From positions 1 through 64,000 of the forward strand of contig NZ_WWEM01000031.1 of NCBI RefSeq assembly GCF_019308285.1: a stretch of DNA of 64,000 nt, written 5' to 3'. Of the stretch, positions 36,262 through 44,437 are shown piece after piece. The notes under the pieces are model-generated. The model was given only the letters and a program-made list of their open reading frames with translations. It was not told the DNA's origin and ran no database searches. The stretch comes from Flavobacterium quisquiliarum (GTDB taxonomy: Bacteria; Bacteroidota; Bacteroidia; Flavobacteriales; Flavobacteriaceae). Made by a program: the position numbers and the translations under genes. The stretch's first letter is position 1, and each line of letters starts with the position of its first letter.

Positions 36262-36353
36262 AATGAGTCCCTAGTCCTTAGTAATTAGTCCTTAGTTGCA
36301 AAAGATAAAGACTAGAAACTAAGGACTAAGGACTAACCACTAAGAACTAAAAA
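36262..36353. repeat. Second foldback repeat inside the thr operon
   Basis: Between thrB and thrC. Arms TTAGTCCTTAGTT (36285-36297) and AACTAAGGACTAA (36317-36329) pair perfectly, with further GGACTAA/TTAGTCC units on both sides. It is non-coding. Confidence 0.65.
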
Positions 36354-36356
36354 AAA

Positions 36357-37646
36357 ATGAAATACTACAGTTTAAACCATAATGCCCCAAAAGTTTCTTT
36401 TCAGGAAGCTGTTATACAAGGATTAGCCACTGACAAAGGATTATATTTCCCGGAAAGTATTACACCGCTTGATCCTTCTTTTTTTGATAAAATCGAAAGT
36501 TTAAGCCACGAAGAAATTGCCTTTGAAGCGATCAAACAATTCGTTGGCGATGAAATACCTGCAGAAAAACTAAAAGAAATCATTGCCGAAACTTTAGTTT
36601 TTGATTTTCCGGTTGTGAAAGTTGAAAACGGAATCTATTCATTAGAATTATTTCACGGACCGACAATGGCTTTTAAAGACGTTGGAGCACGTTTTATGTC
36701 ACGTTGTCTGGGTTATTTCAATAAAGACAAAAAAGACGCTAAAAACACCGTTTTAGTAGCTACTTCCGGAGATACAGGCGGAGCTGTTGCAAGCGGATTT
36801 CTTGGCGTTGACGGCGTTGATGTTGTCATTTTATATCCATCTGGAAAAGTGAGCGATATTCAGGAAAAACAATTGACTACTTTAGGGCAAAACATTAAAG
36901 CGCTTGAAGTTGATGGTGTTTTTGACGATTGTCAGGATATGGTAAAAAAAGCGTTTTTAGATGAAACTTTAGCGCACAAAAACCTGACTTCGGCCAACTC
37001 TATTAATATTGCGCGCTGGTTACCACAGATGTTTTATTTCTTCTTTGCTTACAAAGCATTGAAAAGCCAAAACAAACCTTTAGTTTTCTCTTGCCCAAGC
37101 GGCAACTTCGGAAATATCTGCGCCGGAATTATGGCAAAGAAATTAGGTTTGCCAATTGAGCATTTCGTAGCGTCTACAAACGTAAACGACACCGTGCCAA
37201 GATTCTTAGAAAACGGAAAATACGACCCAAAACCTTCTAAAGCAACAATCTCTAACGCAATGGACGTTGGAAATCCAAGCAACTTTATTAGAATTCAGGA
37301 ATTGTACAACAATGACTTAAAAGCTTTCGAAAAAGATTTCTCTTCTTATAGTTATACTGACGAAGAAACGCTTGAAGCGATGAAGAAAATATACAACACA
37401 GACGGTTACATTGCAGAACCGCACGGTGCTGTGGGTTATTTAGGTTTGAAAAAAGAACTTGAAAAACATCCTAATGCCATTGGTATTTTCTTAGAAACAG
37501 CACATCCTATTAAATTCTTAGATGTTGTTGAACCTGCTTTGGGAATTACGCTTCCTATCCCTGCTCAGATTGATAGTGTTATTAATGAGGAGAAAGTTAG
37601 TGTGAAGATTGGGACTTATAAGGAGTTGAAGAGTTTCTTGGGGTAA
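36357..37646 (+). CDS. threonine synthase thrC: Threonine synthase
   Basis: PLP enzyme converting phosphohomoserine to threonine, the last step of the pathway. The 429-residue protein has the PLP lysine K107 in HGPTMAFKDVGARF, the phosphate-binding ATSGDTGGAVASGF and the later SCPSGNFGNICAG stretch. It ends the operon, with a terminator 22 bases after its stop. The length matches the shorter bacterial (class 2-like) enzymes. Confidence 0.95.
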   Translation: MKYYSLNHNAPKVSFQEAVIQGLATDKGLYFPESITPLDPSFFDKIESLSHEEIAFEAIKQFVGDEIPAEKLKEIIAETLVFDFPVVKVENGIYSLELFHGPTMAFKDVGARFMSRCLGYFNKDKKDAKNTVLVATSGDTGGAVASGFLGVDGVDVVILYPSGKVSDIQEKQLTTLGQNIKALEVDGVFDDCQDMVKKAFLDETLAHKNLTSANSINIARWLPQMFYFFFAYKALKSQNKPLVFSCPSGNFGNICAGIMAKKLGLPIEHFVASTNVNDTVPRFLENGKYDPKPSKATISNAMDVGNPSNFIRIQELYNNDLKAFEKDFSSYSYTDEETLEAMKKIYNTDGYIAEPHGAVGYLGLKKELEKHPNAIGIFLETAHPIKFLDVVEPALGITLPIPAQIDSVINEEKVSVKIGTYKELKSFLG

Positions 37647-37667
37647 AAAAACACATGATAAATTATT

Positions 37668-37699
37668 AAAGCGAGTGAAAAAATTTTACTCGCTTTTTT
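37668..37699 (+). terminator. Terminator of the thr operon
   Basis: Thirteen-pair stem (37668-37680 / 37684-37696; one G-T pair) with core AAAGCGAGT / ACTCGCTTT and a T run. Confidence 0.88.
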
Positions 37700-37763
37700 A
37701 TTTGCACTACCCTAAAAATATATCGACTACGGAAATCCGTAAAAATTAGCAATGAAAAACACT

Positions 37764-37771
37764 TATATTTG
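37764..37771 (+). promoter_or_regulatory. Candidate -7 box of the nuclease pair
   Basis: TATATTTG matches TAnnTTTG, 51 bases before the first gene of the pair and after the thr terminator. No obvious -33 element. Confidence 0.4.
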
Positions 37772-37822
37772 AAGAACAAGAGAACTTAATTATCAACACC
37801 TTATTGTATTAAATTTAAAAGA

Positions 37823-39028
37823 ATGAAATCATTTTCAGGTATTTCTTGGTTGGATTTCCCAAGTCAACATTTTGGCAGAATAAGGGAAGAAATATTATCT
37901 AAGGGAAAAGATTATATCCTTAAAATCGATGAGGATGAATTTATTGAATATTTAATCGAAAAATATAGACTTGAACCATTAAAGATTTATCTTGAAACTG
38001 AATCAGTTTCAGAACCGAAAAAAGAAATAGAGAAAGTAAGAGATGATTGGGGGAGATATTTCGATGCTGAAGTGTATTACTTTAACGTGAGTTATCAATT
38101 TACTGGAAGTGAAGAATTATTTTTTGTTCAACCAAATCCAACAACTTATACAAGCTATGACATAAATGTGAAAAATAATCTAGTATCATTTTCATTTTCA
38201 ATTTATAAACAAGACGTTAGAGAATTTAATAGAGTAAAATTCGAAGCCTACTCTTATGCATTTGATAATTTAGAGAGAATTAATAATAATGTCCAATCTA
38301 TAAAAGGTAGTTTTGAAAATGCTGTAAAATCAGCATTTCAAAATGAAAAAAATAAATTCAAACAGGAAAATGATTTTTTTACAGCTATAAATGTTAAAAT
38401 TAATAAAGATACTGAATCCGTTTTTACAATTCCAACTATTACAAAAAGAGACATTCCGCAACCTACAGTGTCCAAAAACAAGGAATTTTCTAGCGAACCG
38501 ACCATGGCAATGGAGATGTATAACGATGTTTTGAAAGTAATATATGATTTAGGCAAAAGCATAGAGAAAAAACCTTCAACATATCAAGGTAAAGATGAAG
38601 AAGCTTTAAGAGATCAAATATTGCTATTTCTAGAAACAAGATATGAAGGAACAACTGCCACAGGAGAAACATTTAATCGTGGAGGAAAAACAGATATTAT
38701 ACTTAAATATGCTAATGACAGTAGTAATTTATTTGTTGCAGAATGCAAATTTTGGCACGGTACTTCTGAGTTTTTAAAAGCAATTTCTCAATTATTTGAT
38801 AGGTATTTAACTTGGCGAGATTCAAAAGTTGCTTTAATCCTATTTGTTACGAACAAGGACTTTAGTAATGTATTAAACACAATTAAAGAGGAAGTTATTA
38901 ATCATGAATACTATGTTAGCTCTAATGGAGAAAAAGGAGAATCCTCTTTTAGTTATGTATTTAGACTTCCCCAAGATGAAAATAAAAAAGTTTTACTAGA
39001 AATAATAGCATTTCATTATGACAAATAG
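37823..39028 (+). CDS. PD-(D/E)XK nuclease-like protein, possible defence gene
   Basis: 401 residues, not a named family that I recognise. The C-terminal 145 residues carry the restriction-endonuclease pattern: helix with E260 (DEEALRDQILLFLE), D291 in RGGKTDIIL, E307 and K309 in LFVAECKFWHG, and Q323 in the following helix (AISQLFDRYLTWRD). These are the spacing and residues of Mrr-type PD-(D/E)XK nucleases. The N-terminal 230 residues are of unknown fold, with a beta-rich part (about 80-130) and a coiled helix; they could be a sensor. It overlaps the next gene by 11 bases. Base use is AT-richer by eye than thrABC, suggesting transfer. Confidence 0.7.
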   Translation: MKSFSGISWLDFPSQHFGRIREEILSKGKDYILKIDEDEFIEYLIEKYRLEPLKIYLETESVSEPKKEIEKVRDDWGRYFDAEVYYFNVSYQFTGSEELFFVQPNPTTYTSYDINVKNNLVSFSFSIYKQDVREFNRVKFEAYSYAFDNLERINNNVQSIKGSFENAVKSAFQNEKNKFKQENDFFTAINVKINKDTESVFTIPTITKRDIPQPTVSKNKEFSSEPTMAMEMYNDVLKVIYDLGKSIEKKPSTYQGKDEEALRDQILLFLETRYEGTTATGETFNRGGKTDIILKYANDSSNLFVAECKFWHGTSEFLKAISQLFDRYLTWRDSKVALILFVTNKDFSNVLNTIKEEVINHEYYVSSNGEKGESSFSYVFRLPQDENKKVLLEIIAFHYDK

Positions 39029-39836
39029 CAAAGAAACGATGCAAAATTGTAAGCTCTGTAAAACTCAAATTGCCGACAAACGTAATTCGCACATTATTCC
39101 TAAATTTATGTGCAAACGACTTTTCGAAAACGCAAATCCAAGACATAGTATTCAGGTTTCAAAAGATGGAATCCAAACTAAACTTCAAGACATTCCGAAG
39201 GAAAATCATATTTTTTGTAGCCGGTGCGAAAACCGACTAGGAAAAATTGAATCCTATTTTTCTAAAGTTTTTACGGACGTAAATTCATTACAAAATGCAC
39301 GCAGAAAATATAAGTTGGAAAATATTCAAAATCAAGAGATCTTACATTGTGAAGATATCAATCCCTCAATGTTCTATTTATTTTTATACTCTCTTATTTG
39401 GAGATGTTCAATTTCTAAAGACTTACTATTCGACACATTTTCAATTGAATCCAATATAGAAGAAGAAATTAGAGTTTTTCTCAATAATAATCTACAAGAA
39501 TTACATAGTGATTTATTAGAGCATTCTAGAAAAATAGAAAATATTCCAAATTATTATTTATGTTTAATTAAACCTAAATACAAAACTCGCGGAATATTTA
39601 GTGCATACAATTTTGGCCCAAACTCTTATGCTATTTATACAGTTGATTATGCCTTGTTCTTTTATACAAAGGAAAAAGATTGCCCTGCTGAACATAAGCT
39701 TTTTGGAAACTCCATGAATGAAACTTTCAAAATTATTATTGGAAATGATGAAAGTTGGAAAGAACTAAATAATTTGGTAGTGCAAAATATGTTAGATTAC
39801 AAAAAACCGCTCGTACCAGCAATAGAGCATAAATAA
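39018..39836 (+). CDS. Zinc-cluster (HNH-like) protein paired with the nuclease-like gene
   Basis: 272 residues. The N-terminus has CKLC (11-14), NSHIIPKF (23-30) and FCSRCENRLGKIE (66-78). This CxxC / HIIPK / CxxC-N order resembles the treble-clef zinc site of HNH nucleases, with H25 and N72 as candidate active residues. The rest is helical and unassigned (MFYLFLYSLIWRCS; NYYLCLIKPKYKTRG). The start overlaps the upstream gene by 11 bases; an internal ATG at 39039 (MQNCKLC) is an alternative. It might be a nuclease or only a DNA/RNA-binding zinc protein. The two genes probably act together. Confidence 0.65.
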   Translation: MTNSKETMQNCKLCKTQIADKRNSHIIPKFMCKRLFENANPRHSIQVSKDGIQTKLQDIPKENHIFCSRCENRLGKIESYFSKVFTDVNSLQNARRKYKLENIQNQEILHCEDINPSMFYLFLYSLIWRCSISKDLLFDTFSIESNIEEEIRVFLNNNLQELHSDLLEHSRKIENIPNYYLCLIKPKYKTRGIFSAYNFGPNSYAIYTVDYALFFYTKEKDCPAEHKLFGNSMNETFKIIIGNDESWKELNNLVVQNMLDYKKPLVPAIEHK

Positions 39837-39863
39837 AAAAGAGATCTTAAGATCTCTTTTTTT
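39835..39863. terminator. Bidirectional terminator
   Basis: Stem AAAAAAGAGATC / GATCTCTTTTTT with loop TTAA, between the nuclease pair and the convergent XRE gene. Confidence 0.88.
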
Positions 39864-39886
39864 GTTTTAATATATTTTAAAAACAA

Positions 39887-40279
39887 TTATTTTCCCTTCA
39901 ATAACTTCTCCAAATACTCCACTTTATCCTTTTCAGCTTGCACCAAACGTTCGTAAAGTTCTACAACTTTATCTAAAGGATTAAAAGTACAATGGTAATT
40001 AAGTCCAGCATTTACAATACCATTATCGTGATAAGTATTTCCAATAACATTTAAAACCGCTTCTTCCGAAAAGTTCTTAATGGCTTCAACAGAAACGTCA
40101 AGAGCTTTTGCAATCTCAATTAGTTTTTTCTCATCTACAGTTTCGCTGTTTTCAATAGCCGAAATCGCCTGCTGGTTTGTACCTAAAGCCTGCGCCAGTG
40201 CTTCCTGTTTCATATCTTTAAGCTCTCTGATACGGCTTATATTTCTGCCGATATGTTTTGGTTTTATTGCTGTACTCAT
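39887..40279 (-). CDS. XRE-family helix-turn-helix regulator
   Basis: 130 residues. A phage-repressor-type HTH occupies 11-65 (ISRIRELKDMKQEALAQALGTNQQAISAIENSETVDEKKLIEIAKALDV pattern, split here: MKQEALAQALG then NQQAISAIE). The C-terminal half ends in a short coiled coil (LYERLVQAEKDKVEYLEKLL) likely for dimerisation. A -7 box lies only five bases upstream of the ATG (40284-40291), so the mRNA may be leaderless. Its targets are unknown; it converges on the nuclease pair and need not regulate it. Confidence 0.85.
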   Translation of the reverse strand: MSTAIKPKHIGRNISRIRELKDMKQEALAQALGTNQQAISAIENSETVDEKKLIEIAKALDVSVEAIKNFSEEAVLNVIGNTYHDNGIVNAGLNYHCTFNPLDKVVELYERLVQAEKDKVEYLEKLLKGK

Positions 40280-40283
40280 AATT

Positions 40284-40291
40284 CAAAGATA
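40284..40291 (-). promoter_or_regulatory. Candidate -7 box of the XRE gene
   Basis: On the minus strand TATCTTTG (exact TAnnTTTG) ends five bases from the start codon, placing transcription start at or next to the A of the ATG. Confidence 0.4.
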
Positions 40292-40668
40292 TTTAAAATT
40301 CTTAAACGAAAATTAATTTCGGTAAAAAACAGCGTTGTTTTTGTAAGATACGCTTTTCATAATTTTTATAAAATATTATTTATCAGTCTTCCCATTAAAC
40401 AAACCAATATTTATTTACAATATTAAAATAAGTTGCCTCCAGCTTTAGCTGGAGGTTTGCTATTCTCATACTAAATTCGGCTTTAGCCAAAGACCGCAAT
40501 AGTTTTGGCTAAAGCCATTTTCTAATACAACTTTACTCCTACAGCTAAAGCTGTAGGCAATTCATTTTTTAGTTCCCAACAAATACATAATTTTTACAAA
40601 ACTGTGTTTCATTTTTTTAGTCAGAATTTGTGTTTTTGCCTTTATAAACCTAAATAGTTTCATTATGT
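40292..40668. repeat. Foldback element built on AGCTTTAGCT
   Basis: No gene seen. From 40433 to 40560 lies a nested inverted repeat. Its outer arms are TTGCCTCCAGCTTTAGCTGG-like and CAGCTAAAGCTGTAGGCAA-like, with two mismatches over 23 bases. The inner arms GGCTTTAGCCAAA and TTTGGCTAAAGCC pair perfectly. Each outer arm is itself a palindrome (CCTCCAGCT / AGCTGGAGG), so it can form a cruciform or a long RNA hairpin. No direct target duplication was identified. Confidence 0.6.
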
Positions 40669-40704
40669 TTGATTCGAAATTTCACTATCCAATTTATCTT
40701 TTAC

Positions 40705-41184
40705 ATGAACATTAAAATCATTGTTGTCTTATCCCTGCTTGTCTTGGCAGTTTTAAATTACAAAAGAATCTTGTCTTTTATAGATCATATACAAGAAAAA
40801 AGAGCAATCGAATTTAAAAAAAGAACAAATCTGGATCTTAATACATTAACAAGAATATCGGCTCGTCCAGTTATGATTTTATATGGTTTAGAATATTTTT
40901 TCCTAAACCGTTCTGTTTTTTATTTTGACGAAAACTATTTGTATAAAATAACGAGAAAAGATCCCGTAGTAAAACATTCGTTGTCTAAGATTACTGAAGT
41001 CAGAAGAACAGCTGTTAAAATAAACGAAAGAAGAGTTTGGAAAATAATTATAAATGATGCCGGCAAATTAATTGTTTATAAAATGAGAAGCAATTATGGA
41101 AGCTTTGATCTTTTTTCAGAAAGAATAAAAGAGAATCCAAATGCGATTGTTGACGACAAACGTATTTGGGGAATATTTGAATAG
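40705..41184 (+). CDS. Membrane-anchored protein of unknown function
   Basis: 159 residues from the ATG at 40705. One N-terminal membrane segment (MNIKIIVVLSLLVLAVLNY), a short basic helix (IQEKRAIEFKKR), then a soluble beta-rich domain of about 90 residues (SVFYFDENYLYKITR ... IWKIIINDAGKLIVYKM pattern) that looks like a small PH-like or bacterial 'YcxB-type' fold, though this is only an impression. The upstream in-frame TTG at 40669 would put charged residues before the membrane segment and is rejected. Confidence 0.6.
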   Translation: MNIKIIVVLSLLVLAVLNYKRILSFIDHIQEKRAIEFKKRTNLDLNTLTRISARPVMILYGLEYFFLNRSVFYFDENYLYKITRKDPVVKHSLSKITEVRRTAVKINERRVWKIIINDAGKLIVYKMRSNYGSFDLFSERIKENPNAIVDDKRIWGIFE

Positions 41185-41388
41185 TATTAAATTGTTAATA
41201 ACTTAGAGAATTAAAATTCAAAAAACATCTAATGAATGAGCAAAACATAGCATTTTAAAAAATTATAAATAATCAGAATTTCAATTCGATATTCTTCAAT
41301 ATTTTTTATTTAAATATTTGCTTACATTTAATAAATTTTTGAAAGTAAGAAAAATATAAATCGTATATAAAAGCTTAAATAAAGAATC
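41185..41388. other. AT-rich spacer
   Basis: About 200 bases without gene, hairpin or clear promoter; very AT rich. Confidence 0.5.
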
Positions 41389-41685
41389 ATGGAAGGATTT
41401 TTTCTAATTATATTAGTGATGCAAATGCTATCTTACGGCGTAGTGGACTATTATAAAATAAAATATGGACGTCTTACTGTTCTATCTATTTTTCTGATGC
41501 TTTTTTTATTTGTTTTTCCTCTTCATTTTCAAATTGTAGATGAGGTTAAAAATTCTATTTTTTGTTTGTATAATGCTTTTGCCTACTTTGAAATTTATTG
41601 GAACATTGGCTTAGCATTAGTTTTATCCTCTCACCTTACCTATTGTTATTTGATAAATCGAAAACCAAAGAATATTAAACGATAA
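41389..41685 (+). CDS. Small membrane protein, function unknown
   Basis: 98 residues with three predicted membrane segments (about 3-20, 31-50 and 68-88) and a basic C-terminus (LINRKPKNIKR), suggesting a cytoplasmic tail. No family recognised. It stands alone between an unknown gene and a GNAT gene on the same strand; codon use looks like real coding sequence but no motif confirms it. Confidence 0.5.
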   Translation: MEGFFLIILVMQMLSYGVVDYYKIKYGRLTVLSIFLMLFLFVFPLHFQIVDEVKNSIFCLYNAFAYFEIYWNIGLALVLSSHLTYCYLINRKPKNIKR

Positions 41686-41774
41686 TTCTGCCGAAAGCCA
41701 TTTTTCTAATGTAATTTTGTTTCTCCAATTAAAACTGGAAACAATTCGAATTAAAAATTACAGCATAGCATACC

Positions 41775-42281
41775 ATGATTACAAAAGCATCACTTGAAGA
41801 CATTCCTGCATTAACAATCTTAATCAACTCAGCTTACAGAGGAGAATCTTCTAAAAAAGGCTGGACAACTGAAGCTCATTTACTGGAAGGAAAAAGAACT
41901 GACGAACAGGAAATGACCCAAATTTTTCTGGATCCTAAAAATACTATTCTGAAATTTACAGAAAACGACAAAATCATTGGTTCGGTTTTATTGGTTGAAA
42001 AAGAAAACCAATTGTATTTAGGAATGCTGACGGTTTCGCCGGAACTTCAGAACAGCGGAATCGGGAAAAAGCTTTTGGCTGAAGCCGAAAATCATGCAAA
42101 ATCTTTAGGATTATCGAGTATTATTATGACCGTTATTTCGGTTCGGGAAGAACTTATTTCCTGGTACAAACGCCATGGTTATGTTGATACAGGCAAAAGA
42201 GAAGCTTTTCCTGAAAGCGGTATTCATATTACGGTTTCTGAAGAACCTTTGGAGTTTATTTTCTTGGAGAAAGTGTTGTAG
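41775..42281 (+). CDS. GNAT-family N-acetyltransferase
   Basis: 168 residues with the acetyl-CoA motif A as LTVSPELQNSGIGKKLLAEAENHAK (about 89-113, Q-x-x-G-x-G form) and motif B-like ISWYKRHGYVDTGKREAFP near 127-146. It transfers an acetyl group to an unknown amine. Convergent with a Crp/Fnr gene across a foldback repeat. Confidence 0.88.
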   Translation: MITKASLEDIPALTILINSAYRGESSKKGWTTEAHLLEGKRTDEQEMTQIFLDPKNTILKFTENDKIIGSVLLVEKENQLYLGMLTVSPELQNSGIGKKLLAEAENHAKSLGLSSIIMTVISVREELISWYKRHGYVDTGKREAFPESGIHITVSEEPLEFIFLEKVL

Positions 42282-42335
42282 CTTTTTATCGCGAAGATTC
42301 ACAAAGAATTACGCAGAGATTCGCTGAGTTTTTTT

Positions 42336-42400
42336 AATCTCGCAAAGTCGCTAAGACGCAAAGTTTTATTTTCTTTGCGACTCTGCGCCTTTGCGAGATT
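42336..42400. repeat. Foldback repeat acting as possible terminator
   Basis: Arms 42336-42363 and 42373-42400, built on AATCTCGCAAAG and CTTTGCGAGATT, pair with about four mismatches over 28 bases; arm two is followed by TTTT. It lies between convergent genes. The flanks carry AGCGACTTAGAATCTCAGCATC of the dispersed family. Confidence 0.6.
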
Positions 42401-42435
42401 TTTGCTTCAGAGAAAAATATCAGCGACTTAGAATC

Positions 42436-43005
42436 TCAGCATCTTCTTTTAATCTTCGAAAGAAACTCGTGTGAAACTCCTAAATAAGAAGACAGATTCT
42501 TGTTATTTATCGAACTTACTTTTTGAGGATATCGTTCTATAAAATCCAGATAACGCTGTTTGGAGGTTTTGTTCAACACATCTAAAAGTCTTTGCTGAAT
42601 GGCAACATTTGCGCGTTCGATCATGAGCACATGAAATTGCATAATCTTAGGAATTTCTGCAAACAATTGCGCTTTTCTCATTTTACTGATAACCAAAATC
42701 TCGCTGTCTTCAATAGCTTTGATGTTGTAAGTCGTTGGTTTTTGATGGTAAAAACTTTCCAGGTCACACATCCATTCATCTTCAAACGAAAAGAAAATTA
42801 CGGTTTCTGTTCCGTTTTCGTTTACGATGTAAGTTTTGAATGATCCTTTTAAAATGAATCCCTCATAACTGTTATGAGAATCCTGAATCTGCAGAAACTG
42901 ATTTTTCTTTAGTTTTACAAGTTCTGCTTTAGAAGCAATGATGTTCCACTCTTCATCGGTGAGTGGCACTTTCCTTTCAATGTTTTTTCGTAGTAGGTCG
43001 TACAT
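42436..43005 (-). CDS. Crp/Fnr-family transcriptional regulator
   Basis: 189 residues: a cyclic-nucleotide-binding-type beta-barrel (about 20-115, with GFILKGSFKTYIVNENGTE and DSEILVISK), a connecting helix, and a short C-terminal HTH (NKNLSSYLGVSHEFLSKIKRR). No Fnr-type cysteine cluster is seen, so no iron-sulfur sensing is expected. It matches the common flavobacterial Crp group without a clear effector. The HTH ends right at the C-terminus. Confidence 0.85.
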   Translation of the reverse strand: MYDLLRKNIERKVPLTDEEWNIIASKAELVKLKKNQFLQIQDSHNSYEGFILKGSFKTYIVNENGTETVIFFSFEDEWMCDLESFYHQKPTTYNIKAIEDSEILVISKMRKAQLFAEIPKIMQFHVLMIERANVAIQQRLLDVLNKTSKQRYLDFIERYPQKVSSINNKNLSSYLGVSHEFLSKIKRRC

Positions 43006-43072
43006 TTTGTGGTTTTTTGTTTAAGGAATAAAGTGGTTATTCAATCCATTATTAATTAGGGGCTTAAATAAT

Positions 43073-43084
43073 GTAATCGATTAC
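43073..43084. promoter_or_regulatory. Candidate LacI-type operator
   Basis: Perfect palindrome GTAATCGATTAC with a central CG, the usual LacI/GalR operator form, 158 bases before the pectate lyase ATG. A second palindrome TTGAACTTGTTCAA lies at 43164-43177. No LacI gene is in the window, so the regulator is unknown. Confidence 0.35.
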
Positions 43085-43241
43085 GTAAAAATACACTATT
43101 TATGCATTTTTGTAAATTTACAACTGTTAAAAAAACACATTTCATACATTTTTTTACAAAAGTTTGAACTTGTTCAATTTTTTTCCTACAGATAATTCTG
43201 AGTTTTGCGTTGTTAACTTTTTAAATAACCAAACTTTAATT

Positions 43242-44360
43242 ATGAACTTAAAATCAAAACTTTCAATGTTAATACTAACATTGGCTTTCGGATTTACGGC
43301 ATGTAACTCTGAAGAAATTGCTTCCAATACAGAAGCTAAAATCGAAACCACAAATGAAGTAATTGCCGAAACTGCTTCAACCAATTCAACTGCTAAAATC
43401 GGAAACTGTGCAGAGGTTCCAGGCTGGGCTTCGCAAAACGGAGGAACAACCGGAGGAGGTTCTTCGGCAGAAACGACTGTGACCACTTATGCACAATTGA
43501 AATCGGCTGTTGAGAATACTGCCGTAAAAGTGATCAAAGTTTCGGGAACAATTACCATTACAGCAAGATTATCTTTCCAGGATCAGACTGGAAAAACGAT
43601 TTACGGAGCAAGTGGCGCTAAACTGGTTTCGACAAACCAGACCAAAGATGGCTCTGGAATTTTCAACATTAAAAGATGTAAAAACATCATCATCAGAAAT
43701 CTAATTTTTGAAGGACCAGGCGCTTATGACACTGATGGCTGGGATAATGCGGTTTTGGACGAATGTACCAATGTATGGATAGACCATTGCGAATTTAGAG
43801 ATGGTGTTGACGGAAACTTTGACATCAAAAACAAATCAGATTATATTTCGGTTACGTACACTAAGTTCCATTATCTAAAAGCTCCAAAAGCGGGCGGTTC
43901 CGGCGGAACTGATGATCACAGATTTTCTAACTTAATTGGTTCAAGCGACGGCGCAACTGCTGATCGTGGTAAATTGAGAATCACTTTTGCAAGATGCTGG
44001 TGGGCTCCGGGATGTAGAGAAAGAATGCCTAGAGTTCGTTTTGGAAAAGTACATATTGTAAACAGTTTCTTTAACAGCACTGTAAGCAATAAATGTATTG
44101 CGGCAGGTTTTGAAGCCGACATCCGTGTAGAAAGCAACGTTTTTGAAGGTGTAAAAAATCCAATTGATTTAATGACCGGTTTCACAGCCGTTACATCCAC
44201 TGACAATGTATTTACAAGTGTAACAGGAACTCAAGCTGGAAGCGGAACAGCTTTTACTCCCCCTTACTCTATCGTAAAACTGAATAAGACCGCTGTTAAA
44301 GCAGATATCACTGCTAATGCAGGACCTACCTTAGGTGGTAATGTTTGCGGTTCTTTTTAA
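43242..44360 (+). CDS. Pectate lyase lipoprotein (PL1 family)
   Basis: Cleaves polygalacturonate by beta-elimination. From ATG 43242 it has 372 residues. A lipoprotein signal ends at Cys21 (FGFTACNSEE), followed by a Ser/Thr/Glu linker to about 65 and the parallel beta-helix. PL1 marks are NVWIDHCEFRDG, the Asp/Asn calcium region DGNFDIKNKSDYISVTYT, and the catalytic Arg region RERMPRVRFGKVHIVNSFF. An upstream in-frame TTG at 43164 would place extra residues before the signal peptide and is rejected. It is monocistronic, with possible operator palindromes upstream. Confidence 0.92.
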   Translation: MNLKSKLSMLILTLAFGFTACNSEEIASNTEAKIETTNEVIAETASTNSTAKIGNCAEVPGWASQNGGTTGGGSSAETTVTTYAQLKSAVENTAVKVIKVSGTITITARLSFQDQTGKTIYGASGAKLVSTNQTKDGSGIFNIKRCKNIIIRNLIFEGPGAYDTDGWDNAVLDECTNVWIDHCEFRDGVDGNFDIKNKSDYISVTYTKFHYLKAPKAGGSGGTDDHRFSNLIGSSDGATADRGKLRITFARCWWAPGCRERMPRVRFGKVHIVNSFFNSTVSNKCIAAGFEADIRVESNVFEGVKNPIDLMTGFTAVTSTDNVFTSVTGTQAGSGTAFTPPYSIVKLNKTAVKADITANAGPTLGGNVCGSF

Positions 44361-44399
44361 TTGACTCTGGATAGCAAATAATGAGTTAGTTTAGTTTCT

Positions 44400-44437
44400 A
44401 AAACCACGGATTGCAGTGATGTAGTTCGTGGTTTTTT
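44400..44437 (+). terminator. Terminator after pectate lyase gene
   Basis: AAAACCACG / CGTGGTTTT stem with an 18-base loop and a T run. Confidence 0.75.

Noticed and set aside
39887..40279. XRE regulator as the control gene of the nuclease pair
   Set aside because: It is convergent and separated by a bidirectional terminator; nothing in the sequence ties it to the pair.
43164..43241. Upstream TTG start for pectate lyase
   Set aside because: It would place 26 unlike residues before a proper lipoprotein signal, and covers an operator-like palindrome.
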